Shown one piece after another: positions 53,172-62,041 of a DNA stretch of 64,000 nt. The translations under genes were made by a program, and so were the position numbers. The notes beneath the pieces are model-generated. The model was not told the DNA's origin, did no database searches, and worked only from the letters and a program-made list of their open reading frames with translations. Source of the stretch: JBBDRJ01 sp963766295 (GTDB lineage Bacteria; Actinomycetota; JAICYB01); assembly GCA_963766295.1 (NCBI GenBank), contig CAVXYW010000002.1, forward strand, positions 310,001 through 374,000, given 5' to 3'. How positions within the stretch are numbered: position 1 is the stretch's first letter; each line of letters opens with the position of its first letter.

Positions 53172-53485
53172 GACCGCAACGATCAACGAAGAAGAGGTCT
53201 GGGAGGCGCTGAAGGTCGTTACCGATCCCGAGATCGGTATCGACGTCGTCAACCTTGGCCTGATCTACGGAGTCGACATCGAGGACTCGAAGGTGAAAGT
53301 TCGTATGACGCTGACCTCGATGGGTTGCCCGGCCACCGGATTGATCGAGTTCCAAGCCGTAGAGGCCGTGAAGACCGTCGAAGGCGTCGACGACTGCGTC
53401 GTCGAGTTCGGCTTCGACCCGCCGTGGAGCCCCGGACCGTATGACCGAAGAGGGCCGGGACATGCTCCAGGCGATGGGTTACTAA
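53152..53485 (+). CDS. sufT: SufT-like DUF59/MIP18 family protein, frame broken once
   Basis: About 110 residues with one extra base near 53434 removed. Members help mature Fe-S proteins. Seen: EEEVWEALKVVTDPEIGIDVVNLGLIY (family DPE...NLG), KVRMTLTSMGCPATG with the conserved Cys, VEFGFDPPWSP, and after the break RMTEEGRDMLQAMGY then TAA at 53483-53485. ATG 53152 or GTG 53165 may be the start; both overlap the sufU 3' end. Last gene of the suf operon and last gene of the frame-broken zone. Confidence 0.87.
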
Positions 53486-53633
53486 GCCCAATACACGAGC
53501 GGTTCTGCGTCGTGAGGAATAAGCGGCAGTGTGCGGCGCTCTAGTATCGGTCTAACGCCTTGAACTGGATAGGCACCGTTAACGGGGCTAGCCTGTCGCT
53601 GCTCCTCCGACGAGCGCGAAGGGACACATCCGA

Positions 53634-54914
53634 ATGATGTGGCTGGTTCGTGTCCGCGAGTGGATCCGCTCAGGACTATTGGCCATCCCCAGCATGTGTG
53701 TGCTCGTGAGTGTCGGCATTGCAGTAATGACGCTCGCGTTGGATCGGTCAATCGCGCAGGACCAGGCCGCATGGTATTTGTTCAGCGGCTCGGCTGATGG
53801 TGCGCGCGCGCTCCTGTCGACGACCTCTGCGGCCATGCTCACCTTCATGGCGCTGGTGTTCTCGATCACGATCGTCGCGCTGCAGCTGGCGAGCGGACAA
53901 TTCTCACCGCGTGTCCAGCGCGCCTTCCTCCGCGACACGTTGAGCAAGCTCACGCTAGGCGTCTTCATCGGAACCTTCACCTATTCGGTGCTCGTGCTGC
54001 GCGTCGTTCGGGCCGAGACTGGAGACGCGCCGGCGTTCGTCCCACGGCTGGCGACCATGGGTGCCGTCGTCTTCGTGCTGTTGAGCGTGGGTTTCTTCGT
54101 CCGTTACATCGACCACATCGCAAGGTCGATCAGGGCCGTGTCGGTGATCCGGCGGGTGGCATCAGAGACCACCGACGTCATCGGAAACCTCTACCCGGAA
54201 ACGATCGGTGAAGAGCTGGAGGATCGACCGCTTTGGACCGAACCGACCGAGGCCACCGATGTCCACACCGAGACGAGCGGGATCGTCGTCGGGATAGACG
54301 GCGACGTGTTGCTGAGAATCGCTTCCGAGCACGACCTTTCGATCAGGATCGTTCCGCTCGTAGGTGACTTCGTGGCCACCGGCAGTGTCGTCGCCCGCTT
54401 GTCGGGAGGCCAGGCGGATCGGATCGTGGTAGAGGTGCGTCGCGCGTTCAGCGTCGGACCCGAGCGCAGCATGCGCCAGGACGTCGCCTTCGGTCTGCGT
54501 CAGCTTGTGGATATCGCTGACCGCGCCTTGTCGCCCGGCATCAACGACCCGACGACCGCGGTGCAGGTACTGGACGCTCTCGAGGACATCTTGCGAAGGC
54601 TGATCGTGCGTCGCTTCCCAAGCGAAGTGAGAGCCGGAAGTGACGGCAGGCCGCGTGTTTACGCGCCTGCACCGGAGTGGTCCCAGCTGCTCGGCCTGTC
54701 GCTGGACGAGATACGGATCAGCGGTTCGGGGTCGCTGCAGGTAGCTAGACGTATGAGAGCCCTTCTCGACGGATTGGACGAGATCGCTCCGCGATCGCGC
54801 AAGGACGCCGTGCGCGTCCAACTCGAGAGGCTGCAAGAAAGCATCGCCGCTGGGTTCGATCACGAGCGTGATCGTGCGCAGGCGGCTGCTCCCAGTCGTC
54901 AGGGTCAGATCTGA
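53634..54914 (+). CDS. DUF2254 family membrane protein
   Basis: 426 residues. Four hydrophobic helices in the first 165 residues (AIPSMCVLVSVGIAVMTLAL; LLSTTSAAMLTFMALVFSIT; LTLGVFIGTFTYSVLVLRVV; LATMGAVVFVLLSVGFFVRY), then IDHIARSIR and a soluble domain with the family mark ADRALSPGINDPTTAVQVLDALE. Function unknown. Monocistronic; the 149-base gap after sufT shows no clear promoter or terminator. Confidence 0.85.
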   Translation: MMWLVRVREWIRSGLLAIPSMCVLVSVGIAVMTLALDRSIAQDQAAWYLFSGSADGARALLSTTSAAMLTFMALVFSITIVALQLASGQFSPRVQRAFLRDTLSKLTLGVFIGTFTYSVLVLRVVRAETGDAPAFVPRLATMGAVVFVLLSVGFFVRYIDHIARSIRAVSVIRRVASETTDVIGNLYPETIGEELEDRPLWTEPTEATDVHTETSGIVVGIDGDVLLRIASEHDLSIRIVPLVGDFVATGSVVARLSGGQADRIVVEVRRAFSVGPERSMRQDVAFGLRQLVDIADRALSPGINDPTTAVQVLDALEDILRRLIVRRFPSEVRAGSDGRPRVYAPAPEWSQLLGLSLDEIRISGSGSLQVARRMRALLDGLDEIAPRSRKDAVRVQLERLQESIAAGFDHERDRAQAAAPSRQGQI

Positions 54915-55004
54915 GGCAACCAGCAGTCCCAGCTCCGGTCGAGGCGCCTCGTTCGGCAGCCGATCAATTGAGATCTCACGGTGCCGAGATGACAGCATGA
55001 GGCC

Positions 55005-55670
55005 GTGACCCTCGCACCATCTAACGACGCATTCGGCGAAGCGCTGCTCGCGCATCTGGAGGGTCGGACCGATGGACGCGAACTACTGCTCGAGGTCAAG
55101 GATGGACCGACGATCCCTGCGATGCGTCCGTCGGCGTTCTTCCTCGAACCCGAGCATTGGCAGCACTGGGAACGCGATCTCCTCGTGAACGTCCAGGGAC
55201 CAGTGCTAGACCTCGGTTGCGGGGCCGGTCGTCATGCGATCCATCTCCAGGAGCGCGGGGTCGATGTCACCGGTATCGATGTGTCCCCCGGAGCGGTCGA
55301 GGTGTGCCGGCGGCGTGGCCTGCGCGACGTGCGACTCCATGACCTTCGCATGCCGCCGGACGACAAGAGCTGGCAGACCGTTCTCATGTTGTGCGGCAAC
55401 TTCGGACTCGCGGGTGGATGGGACGAAACGCGCGATCTCCTGGCGCGCCTGCACCTGGTTTGCGGAACGGACGCGATCCTTGTCGCCGATGCGGCCGATG
55501 GACCGCTGGTTCGTCTCCGCCTGCGTTTCGGTGATGTGGCGACTCCGTGGTGGGATCTGCTGAACCTGCCGCCGCCGGACGTCGCGCCGCTCATCGAAGG
55601 CACCGGCTGGATGCTCGAGGAGCACGTCGTCGACGGCAGCGCGCACGCGATGCGCCTTAGGCGCGTTTAG
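55005..55670 (+). CDS. Class I SAM-dependent methyltransferase
   Basis: 221 residues from GTG 55005. Motif I VLDLGCGAGRHAIHL binds SAM, followed by GIDVSPGAVEVCRRRGL (acidic post-I) and VLMLCGNFGLAGG. About 60 N-terminal residues precede the Rossmann core and may set substrate choice. Small-molecule methyltransferase of unknown target. No obvious operon partner. Confidence 0.82.
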   Translation: MTLAPSNDAFGEALLAHLEGRTDGRELLLEVKDGPTIPAMRPSAFFLEPEHWQHWERDLLVNVQGPVLDLGCGAGRHAIHLQERGVDVTGIDVSPGAVEVCRRRGLRDVRLHDLRMPPDDKSWQTVLMLCGNFGLAGGWDETRDLLARLHLVCGTDAILVADAADGPLVRLRLRFGDVATPWWDLLNLPPPDVAPLIEGTGWMLEEHVVDGSAHAMRLRRV

Positions 55671-55828
55671 AACCGTCGAACCAGGGTGCCGGCCGTCAGC
55701 GTTGTTAGACGATTCCCGCGACCTTGTCGAGACGCTGCAGGAGCCGGTGTGCGGCAAGCTCGACGGGGGTTGTGCTGCCACTCAGACGCGCGGTAGCTGC
55801 ACGCGATCGGGTATACAACCGAAGGGGC

Positions 55829-56920
55829 TCAATGTCGGACGACTACGAGCGCTACGTCCTCCTCGAAGCCCTTGAGTTCGTGCTTCCCGGCATCCTCGTA
55901 CGTGAAGCCGTCGACCGACTCGCGAAACGACGCCGGCGCGAGGACGGTTCCCGGTGGCGCCTGCTTCACGATGCGCGCGGCCAGATTCACGACCGTCCCG
56001 TAATAGTCGCCCTCGCGAAGGACGACTTCGCCTGCGGCGATGCCGACCCGGACCTCCGGGAGGAGTTCGTCGCCGGCGAAGCGCTCCGCCAGGCTCAGCC
56101 CGATCGAGCAGCCGACGGCCCCGTCCGGAGCGACGAACATGACCTCGTCGCCGATCAGCTTCACTACGCTCCCGCCATTCTCGACGACGATGTCCGATGC
56201 GGTATTGCCGAACGCACCGATCGCCGTGTCTAGATCAGGTGGCGCGATGTCGCGAGAGAACGTCGTATAGCCGACCAGATCGCAGAACCCGATCGCCCGG
56301 TTGAGCGTGTCGATGCCGGACCATTTCGCGAACTCCATGTTCGGACGAGCCCGCGCCTCGATGTGCCGCCTTATGAGGATGTCGATGGTTCGGACTACGA
56401 CGGGGAGCAGCGATATCGTCGACTCGTTCCAGCGGGCGATGTCGACCTCCGATACAGGGTTCTCCGCATTCTGTGCAGCAAGCGAGACCGAGAACTGCGA
56501 GACGGAGGCTTCAGCGATGCGTGCGCTAGACGCGCCGATAACGCGCACCATCTGCAGGATCATCTCCTCGCCAAAGATCTGGGCTCCGGCCCCGAACGCG
56601 CCGAGGACCTCGATGTCTTCATCGGTGAGTGTGCGTGCCCCTTCTTCGGGGACGACGAGGCCGCACGCACGGTAGATGCGTGTCGCGAGGTCCACGTCGA
56701 TGCTCGCGCGCCGCGCCGCCTCCCCAAGATCGACCGACTCGCCCGGACGCAGCATCTGTTTTACGGCGGCGAAGCTCGGGCCGAATTCGACCATGGCTTC
56801 GACCGAAACTCCACGATCGATCGCTTGGCGGATGAACGCGAGCAACTCCGCGGCTCCCGTTGCAGACGGATCGTAGATTCCGTGTGCGATAAGTTCGGCT
56901 TCGCTTGGCTGTTCCACCAT
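55829..56920 (-). CDS. Class III adenylate/guanylate cyclase-like protein
   Basis: 363 residues from ATG 56920. The N-terminal half (1-190) is helical, with a possible HTH-like or ligand region (LGEAARRASIDVDLATRIYRACG, seen also in other actinobacterial cyclases). The C-terminal cyclase domain (about 200-363) has both metal Asp residues (IGFCDLVGYTTFS and KLIGDEVMFV), the Lys of the substrate pocket in VVKLIGDE, and the transition-state Asn and Arg in VVNLAARI. It is cytoplasmic, with no membrane helix, and probably makes cAMP. The stop of the VOC gene is 16 bases upstream, same strand. Confidence 0.85.
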   Translation of the reverse strand: MVEQPSEAELIAHGIYDPSATGAAELLAFIRQAIDRGVSVEAMVEFGPSFAAVKQMLRPGESVDLGEAARRASIDVDLATRIYRACGLVVPEEGARTLTDEDIEVLGAFGAGAQIFGEEMILQMVRVIGASSARIAEASVSQFSVSLAAQNAENPVSEVDIARWNESTISLLPVVVRTIDILIRRHIEARARPNMEFAKWSGIDTLNRAIGFCDLVGYTTFSRDIAPPDLDTAIGAFGNTASDIVVENGGSVVKLIGDEVMFVAPDGAVGCSIGLSLAERFAGDELLPEVRVGIAAGEVVLREGDYYGTVVNLAARIVKQAPPGTVLAPASFRESVDGFTYEDAGKHELKGFEEDVALVVVRH

Positions 56921-56936
56921 CAGAGATCCGTTCTGA

Positions 56937-57356
56937 CTAGTTTTCTTCTGGTTCGTAGGAAACCGCCTCGAGCATGAAGCCGTGCGGATCCAGCCAGAAA
57001 GTCGCATAGAAGTGCTCGCCGTATTCGGGGAAGACGCGCGGGTCGTGAACGATCTCGGCACCCTTTGCCCTTGCCCACTCGTGTGCCTCTCGGACGATCG
57101 CTCGGCTCGCGACGAAGAAGGAGAGGTGCTGGAGGCCGGTGCGATGGCGCGAGTAGGTGTCCGGCTCAAGCGCTTGGTAGAAGAACACCTGCGTGCCTTT
57201 CGCGCCGTCGGGCCCGTAATTGAACTCGCCGGAAGCCGTCGTTGGGAACCACTGGCGGAGTCCGAGGACGGGCATCAGTTCGTCGTAGTACTGCTTGGCG
57301 GCGGCTAAATCCGGAACGCCGACCCCGATGTGGTCGATGAATGCCGTTCGCGTCAT
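56937..57356 (-). CDS. VOC family (glyoxalase-like) protein
   Basis: 139 residues from ATG 57356, vicinal-oxygen-chelate fold. Two beta-alpha-beta modules: FIDHIGVGVPDLAAAKQYYDELMPVLGL with metal-ligand His, and LQHLSFFVASRAIVREAHEW, ending in FYATFWLDPHGFMLEAVSYE. Metal-dependent lyase, isomerase or dioxygenase; specific reaction unknown. An in-frame extension upstream to 57389 runs into the decayed PNPOx-like fragment. Confidence 0.85.
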   Translation of the reverse strand: MTRTAFIDHIGVGVPDLAAAKQYYDELMPVLGLRQWFPTTASGEFNYGPDGAKGTQVFFYQALEPDTYSRHRTGLQHLSFFVASRAIVREAHEWARAKGAEIVHDPRVFPEYGEHFYATFWLDPHGFMLEAVSYEPEEN

Positions 57357-57568
57357 GGATCGATCCTCCGATGCTCTTTCAGCGTCCATAGCCTTCGCGG
57401 TAACGACCGCGAGATTGATGAGGAAGATTCCGGCAGAGCACAGGCGATCTCTTCGGCTGTTGAGGCCAGCTCGGGCACGAAGATCGAACGAAGATGCTCC
57501 CCGGCCGTTGCATAGCTCTGGTCCAAGAGCCGCTGAAGGTCCGAAAGGTCCTCCTCGATTTCGTGCAT
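57353..57568 (-). pseudogene. Truncated N-terminus of a PNPOx-like (pyridoxamine 5'-phosphate oxidase family) gene
   Basis: The first 44 codons (IEEDLSDLQRLLDQSYATAG..HLRSIFVPE..TAEEIACAL) match the N-terminal helix of actinobacterial PNPOx-like flavin proteins. The expected next strand then appears in another frame (AGIFLINLAVVTAK), and after about 60 bases the sequence passes directly into the VOC gene. The flavin-binding barrel is gone. Looks like a deletion remnant; the family match is from memory. Confidence 0.5.
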
Positions 57569-57663
57569 CGGCCGAATCTAATTGGGTGGTTCCGAGAATG
57601 ACTGATTCCGCAGGTCACGGATGACGACTTGACACCCAAATTCACTTGTGCCGAAGTCTATGG

Positions 57664-58491
57664 GTGAGGAGCGAAATCGAATTAGAGTTCTACGCGACGC
57701 CCGGTCCGATGACCGATCTGTCGCGAATCTCGAGCGATGTCGTCGAGGGTCTTCCCGAAACGCCGGCCGATCTCGCGAGCGTTGTACGCGGGTGTCTGAA
57801 CACCGGCCTTCCAGTGGAGGGCCGAAACGATGCTCAGATCCGTCCCGCAGCGGCGATGGTGGAACGGATTTGTGAGCTCGATCCAGCACCCCTAGGCCAG
57901 ACTCGGTCGAACGACAAGAGATTCGTCGGTAACTGCCGGCACTACGCGACGCTCACGTGCGCGCTGCTCAGATACAAAGGTGTTCCTTCGCGCGTTCGCG
58001 CAGGCTTCGCCGGTTACTTCGAGCCCGATACTTGGGTAGACCACTGGATAATCGAGTACTGGCGACCTGCTGAGGAGCGCTGGGTCCGCCTCGATCCGCA
58101 ATACGGCGACGAATTCTTTCAGGCATATGACCCGGAAGCGACGTCGGAGTCGGCGACTCAAAGCAAGTTCTTGTCGGGCGGGGAGACGTGGCTGAAATGC
58201 CGGCGGGGAGAGCTTGATCCGAACCGCTGCAAGATGGGCGGCGTCAATTGGGGAATCGGCGAGGTTCGGGGGAGCGTCCTGTACGACTTCGCCGCCCTCA
58301 ATCAGGACGAGATGCTTCCCTGGGACGTCTGGGGTCAGATGGAGGCTGCGTACCGAAGCGAAACGGATGCCGCTTACGACGAGTTGCTCGACTCGATCAG
58401 TGATGTGATGAGTGGCGGCGACTTCGTGGCGCTCCGCGGCGCTTACGAAAGCGGCGACCTAAAGGTCCCGGCGTCACTTCTTCCCGCCTGA
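57664..58491 (+). CDS. Transglutaminase-like cysteine protease/acyltransferase domain protein
   Basis: 275 residues from GTG 57664; TTG 57646 is an alternative. Catalytic triad seen: Cys91 in FVGNCRHYATL, His127 in WVDHWIIEYW, Asp144 in RWVRLDPQ. No signal peptide or membrane helix, so probably cytoplasmic. Bacterial transglutaminase-like proteins act as peptidases or amidases rather than cross-linkers; substrate unknown. Divergent from the PNPOx remnant. Confidence 0.82.
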   Translation: MRSEIELEFYATPGPMTDLSRISSDVVEGLPETPADLASVVRGCLNTGLPVEGRNDAQIRPAAAMVERICELDPAPLGQTRSNDKRFVGNCRHYATLTCALLRYKGVPSRVRAGFAGYFEPDTWVDHWIIEYWRPAEERWVRLDPQYGDEFFQAYDPEATSESATQSKFLSGGETWLKCRRGELDPNRCKMGGVNWGIGEVRGSVLYDFAALNQDEMLPWDVWGQMEAAYRSETDAAYDELLDSISDVMSGGDFVALRGAYESGDLKVPASLLPA

Positions 58492-58500
58492 TCGGTCGCG

Positions 58501-59310
58501 CTAGATCGCGTTGTTCGGTTCCGGCGCGGGACGCTTGCTCCGGAACAGCTCGATGTAGCCGTCGATGACGCGGGTCGAGGGCTCCTCGCACTCGACGAAC
58601 CGCGCCCACGACGTCAACACGATGTGAGTGTCGCCATCGAGGGCTGGATACGGCGCCAGGATGACCTTCGACTCGTTCCGGTATTTCCGCTCCAAGTCCT
58701 CGAGCTCGTCGCCCTCGAGTCCGTCGTGCCAGATGATGACCCCGCCGTGCTCCAGTGAGTGGACGGCCTTGAAGACCGAATTCTCGGCCGCGGCCTCCTC
58801 CGGAAAAGCTTCGTCGTAGACACCGGCGTGAACCGTTCCGCTGCCGTCGTGTGCGCCGTGCGTCGGGGGTGAGTGGTCGTATTCGATGCCGGCCACATTC
58901 TGCGGGTGGTCGTTCCCGCCGCTGTCGCTGGTCGTCTGGAGCGAGCCGCAGCCGTTTGCCGTGGCCACCGAATTGAAGGCCCGGACCTCGCGTCCGTTGA
59001 CGATGCTCCGGGCCACGAAGGCCCCGACGATGACGACTACTACCAGCGCGATCCACAAATAGGTCTTGAGGCGGCCGCGTTGGCGGCGGCGTTTGGCCTG
59101 CTTGGCCGGGGGACGGGTTCGCGGACTCGCACCACCGGGGGGTGACTGCTGCTGCACGTGCTCGGCGGCGTGGGGCGGCTCGGCCCCCGTGGGGCGGGCC
59201 GGCGGTGCCTCCGGGCCCCCGAACGTCTGAGGGCGCTGGACGGCTTCTGGGGCCGAGTGCACGGGTGGGGCTACCGGATTACGGTGCCGCTTGCGCTTCT
59301 TCTTGGCCAT
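58501..59310 (-). CDS. DUF3105 membrane-anchored protein
   Basis: 269 residues. A Pro- and basic-rich N-terminus (1-80) precedes one helix (about 84-104, TYLWIALVVVVIVGAFVARSI). The DUF3105 domain follows outside the membrane, with the His-rich blocks IEYDHSPPTHGAHDGS, AVHSLEHGGVIIWH and LAPYPALDGDTHIVLTSWARF. Function unknown; the His/Cys pattern suggests metal binding. Divergent from lnt. Confidence 0.85.
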   Translation of the reverse strand: MAKKKRKRHRNPVAPPVHSAPEAVQRPQTFGGPEAPPARPTGAEPPHAAEHVQQQSPPGGASPRTRPPAKQAKRRRQRGRLKTYLWIALVVVVIVGAFVARSIVNGREVRAFNSVATANGCGSLQTTSDSGGNDHPQNVAGIEYDHSPPTHGAHDGSGTVHAGVYDEAFPEEAAAENSVFKAVHSLEHGGVIIWHDGLEGDELEDLERKYRNESKVILAPYPALDGDTHIVLTSWARFVECEEPSTRVIDGYIELFRSKRPAPEPNNAI

Positions 59311-59371
59311 CGCCTCGATCGCTTGTTAGAAGAGGTCGGTTTCAGGGAGCCCTCAGGATACTGGTCGGGAG

Positions 59372-60871
59372 ATGTCACACCTGACCGGCCGTCCACTGGG
59401 GTTCTTGCTCGCCGGACTATCGGCGTTGCTTCTGTTCACCGCCGGTGAGCCCATCGGCTTTGGCCTGGTCGCGTGGGTGGCGTTGGTGCCGCTGGCCGTC
59501 GCCGTCTTCCGCGAGAAGTCCGCGGGATGGACGGCCCTGTTCGGTCTCTTCTTCGGCCTCGTTTATTTCGGCGTCCACCTTTCGTGGATCTTCCTGTTCG
59601 GGTGGATGGCATACAGCGCCTTGACTTTGTTCATGACGCTGTACGTAACCGTCGGTGTGTTCGTCGGGTCCGTTGCCGCTCGGTTGGCATCGACGGGACG
59701 GATCCTCGCGCCGCTGGTTTTCGCCGGCGCATGGACGGGAGCCGAGCTGCTACGGGACCGCTGGCCCTTCGGCGGATACCCGTGGGGTGCCGTTGGAACG
59801 ACGCAGGGAAGCGTGCCCGGTGTGCGCTGGCTGGCCGGCGTGGTCGGTGTGTACGGGTTGTCCTTCCTCGTCGTTCTTTTCTCGGCGCTCATCGCCTGGG
59901 CCGTCGTCCATAAGACGTTCGCCTGGACGGGCGTCATCTACGCCACCTTCGTCGTCGCAGTATTCATCGGCATCGATCTGATCTCCAACGGGACGCCTCC
60001 GCAAGCCAAATCCTTGCGTGTAGGTGTGATCCAAGGAAACGTCCCGCGTCCGCTCGTATTCGGACAGAACCATGTCGTCCTGCGAAACCACCTGAACCTC
60101 ACGAAGAAGCTGCTCGAAAGGGAAGGACCTGTGGACGTCGTCGTTTGGCCTGAAAGCTCAGTGGCCAATCGCGTGATGACGAGCGGCCTGGAGTCCGTCC
60201 GGGAATTGGCAGATGAAACGAACACGCCCTTCCTGGTCGGCCGCTCCTTCTTCACGACCGAGTCCTACTTCAACCGCGTCGAGGAAGTGACCGCCGAAGG
60301 AACCCTCGACGGTCACTACACCAAGCGGCACCCGGTTCCCTTCGGCGAGTACGTCCCGCTCGGCTTCCTTCGTAACGCCGTCGGGACCCTTCAGTCGCAG
60401 ATCCCCGTGGACCAAGTGCGCGGGACGAAAGCAACTGTGTTCGATGTAGAAGGGTCGAACATCGCCCCACCGATCTGCTTCGAATCGGTATTCCCCCGGG
60501 ACTTCCTCGACTACGTCCGCAACGGGGCCGAGCTGTTCGTGATCTTCACCAACAACACTTCGTTCGAGCGCTCGTATGCGGCGCAGCAACACATCGCTCA
60601 CGCGCGGATGCGCGCCCTCGAAACGCGGCAGTGGGTTGTGCAAGCGGCCTTGGCCGGCATCAGCGGCGTCATGAGCCCGGACGGATCGGTCGGCAATGCA
60701 ACAGATCTCTTCAAGCCCGAAGCGTTCGTGGCCGAGGTGGGTGTCCGTCCGGCTCATTCGCTGTACGCGAAAACGGGTGATCTTTTCCCGTCGTTGTGGG
60801 CCGGACTCTCGGGGGTCGCCTTCCTGCTTGTGACCTTGCGCCGCCGAACGAAAGGCCAGCTAGAGTCCTAG
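59372..60871 (+). CDS. lnt: Apolipoprotein N-acyltransferase
   Basis: 499 residues; adds the third acyl chain to lipoproteins at the outer face of the membrane. About seven or eight hydrophobic helices (1-200), a nitrilase-like domain (about 215-470), then a terminal helix. Catalytic triad: Glu261 (VVWPESS), Lys318 (YTKRHPVPFGEYVP), Cys369 (PPICFESVFPRD). All present. Lnt also occurs in Actinobacteria, and this window encodes at least one lipoprotein (35452-36906). rpiB starts 2 bases after the stop. Confidence 0.92.
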   Translation: MSHLTGRPLGFLLAGLSALLLFTAGEPIGFGLVAWVALVPLAVAVFREKSAGWTALFGLFFGLVYFGVHLSWIFLFGWMAYSALTLFMTLYVTVGVFVGSVAARLASTGRILAPLVFAGAWTGAELLRDRWPFGGYPWGAVGTTQGSVPGVRWLAGVVGVYGLSFLVVLFSALIAWAVVHKTFAWTGVIYATFVVAVFIGIDLISNGTPPQAKSLRVGVIQGNVPRPLVFGQNHVVLRNHLNLTKKLLEREGPVDVVVWPESSVANRVMTSGLESVRELADETNTPFLVGRSFFTTESYFNRVEEVTAEGTLDGHYTKRHPVPFGEYVPLGFLRNAVGTLQSQIPVDQVRGTKATVFDVEGSNIAPPICFESVFPRDFLDYVRNGAELFVIFTNNTSFERSYAAQQHIAHARMRALETRQWVVQAALAGISGVMSPDGSVGNATDLFKPEAFVAEVGVRPAHSLYAKTGDLFPSLWAGLSGVAFLLVTLRRRTKGQLES

Positions 60872-60873
60872 CC

Positions 60874-61347
60874 GTGAAGGTCGCCATCGGTTCGGACGAA
60901 CGCAACGCAACAACGGACGCCGTCGTCCAGCAGCTTCTGGAGCGCGGCATCGACGTCGAGCTGCATGGACCACTTCACGATGAGGCCAAGGAGTGGGCCG
61001 AGGTTTCCGAGGAAGTCGCGCGAACCGTTGGAGCTGGAGAAGCGCAACGGGGAATCGTCTTCTGTTGGACGGGCACGGGCTGCTCGATCGCCGCCAACAA
61101 AGTGCCGGGGATACGCGCGGCTCTTTGTTCGGATGCTGAAACCGCTCGGGGAGCACGGCGCTGGAACGACGCCAACGTTCTAGCGATGAGCCTCAGGCTT
61201 ACGACGCCGATCCTCGCGCACGAGATCGTCGACGCGTTCCTCGACACCGACGATGTGGATCCGTCCGAAGTAAAGAACATCGAACGAGTCAACTCCCTCG
61301 ACCAGGCCACGTCGGAACCGAAGACGCTGGAGACGCCGAGATCATGA
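60874..61347 (+). CDS. rpiB: RpiB/LacA/LacB family sugar-phosphate isomerase
   Basis: 157 residues from GTG 60874. Ribose-5-phosphate isomerase B type, cytoplasmic. Seen: MKVAIGSDERN, the phosphate and active-site block IVFCWTGTGCSIAANKVPGIRAALC, ETARGARRWNDANVLAMSLR. The family Cys sits in FCWTGTG. A close actinobacterial subgroup has this variant; substrate may be ribose 5-phosphate or another pentose/hexose phosphate. Its stop overlaps the next start (ATGA). Confidence 0.85.
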   Translation: MKVAIGSDERNATTDAVVQQLLERGIDVELHGPLHDEAKEWAEVSEEVARTVGAGEAQRGIVFCWTGTGCSIAANKVPGIRAALCSDAETARGARRWNDANVLAMSLRLTTPILAHEIVDAFLDTDDVDPSEVKNIERVNSLDQATSEPKTLETPRS

Positions 61348-61673
61348 GTTTCGAATCGGAGCTCGGTGAGCTCGGCTTCGATCTGGTTCAATCCCGCCGC
61401 GACGGCGGCAAGCGATTCGTCCGGCGAGCCAACGCGTACACGAGTCAGTGGTTCATGGTTAACCCCGACGGGTCCGCGGAGTTCACGTGGGAGTTCGAGC
61501 TCGGCGCCTATCTGAAGGCCAAGGGTTTCGACATCTCTGTTCAGGACGAGCTCTCTTTGTTGCTCTTCCCCGGCGGGGAGTCACGAGGCCCGGCCGATCT
61601 GTCGTGGCTGGCCGACCGCATGACGGAGGCCGACCGGGCCTTGGGTTCGGTAGATCTGTCCACGGGTGGGTAG
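61344..61673 (+). CDS. Hypothetical protein co-transcribed with rpiB
   Basis: 109 residues. Alternating strands and helices (FESELGELGFDLVQSRRDGGKRFVRRAN, SQWFMVNPDGSAEFTWEFELGAYLKAKGF) give a small alpha/beta protein without signal peptide or membrane segment. No family recognised. ATG 61344 overlaps the rpiB stop by 4 bases, so it is certainly co-expressed; no functional link is visible. Confidence 0.7.
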   Translation: MSFESELGELGFDLVQSRRDGGKRFVRRANAYTSQWFMVNPDGSAEFTWEFELGAYLKAKGFDISVQDELSLLLFPGGESRGPADLSWLADRMTEADRALGSVDLSTGG

Positions 61674-61726
61674 ATTGCGAATCACGAAAACCTGGCGATT
61701 TCCCCCTGAGCTGATTGGAGAAGGCA

Positions 61727-62029
61727 ATGGAACCCAAGACTGGTGATCGCGTCTCCTTGGACACCAAGAAGGTCGGACAGCCGCGCCGAGCCGGAGTGGT
61801 GCGATCGGTCACGCAGGGCATCTCCGGCATCCGGTACGAGATCTTGTGGGACGACGACTCGGTATCGGTGATCGCGCCCGGCGCCGGTGTCCTGCTGGTT
61901 GAGGGCCGCTCGTCGCGTTCATCGACGTCCAAGGGCCCCAAGGCGAAAGCCAGCACGAAAACCTCGAAATCGAAGGCTCCCAAGGCGAAGAAGAGCGGTT
62001 CGAAAGCCAAAACGGGCAAACGCAAGTAG
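61727..62029 (+). CDS. DUF1918 domain protein with Lys/Ser-rich C-terminal tail
   Basis: 100 residues from ATG 61727 (GGAGAAGG upstream). The first 60 residues form the small SH3-like DUF1918 fold (MEPKTGDRVSLDTK..RRAGVVRSV..IRYEILWDDDSVSVIAPGAG). The last 35 residues are almost only Lys, Ser, Ala, Thr and Gly (for example GPKAKASTKTSKSKAPKAKK), like the C-terminus of histone H1-like or HU-tail proteins. Nucleic-acid binding is likely. Confidence 0.8.
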   Translation: MEPKTGDRVSLDTKKVGQPRRAGVVRSVTQGISGIRYEILWDDDSVSVIAPGAGVLLVEGRSSRSSTSKGPKAKASTKTSKSKAPKAKKSGSKAKTGKRK

Positions 62030-62041
62030 CCTTACTTCCCG

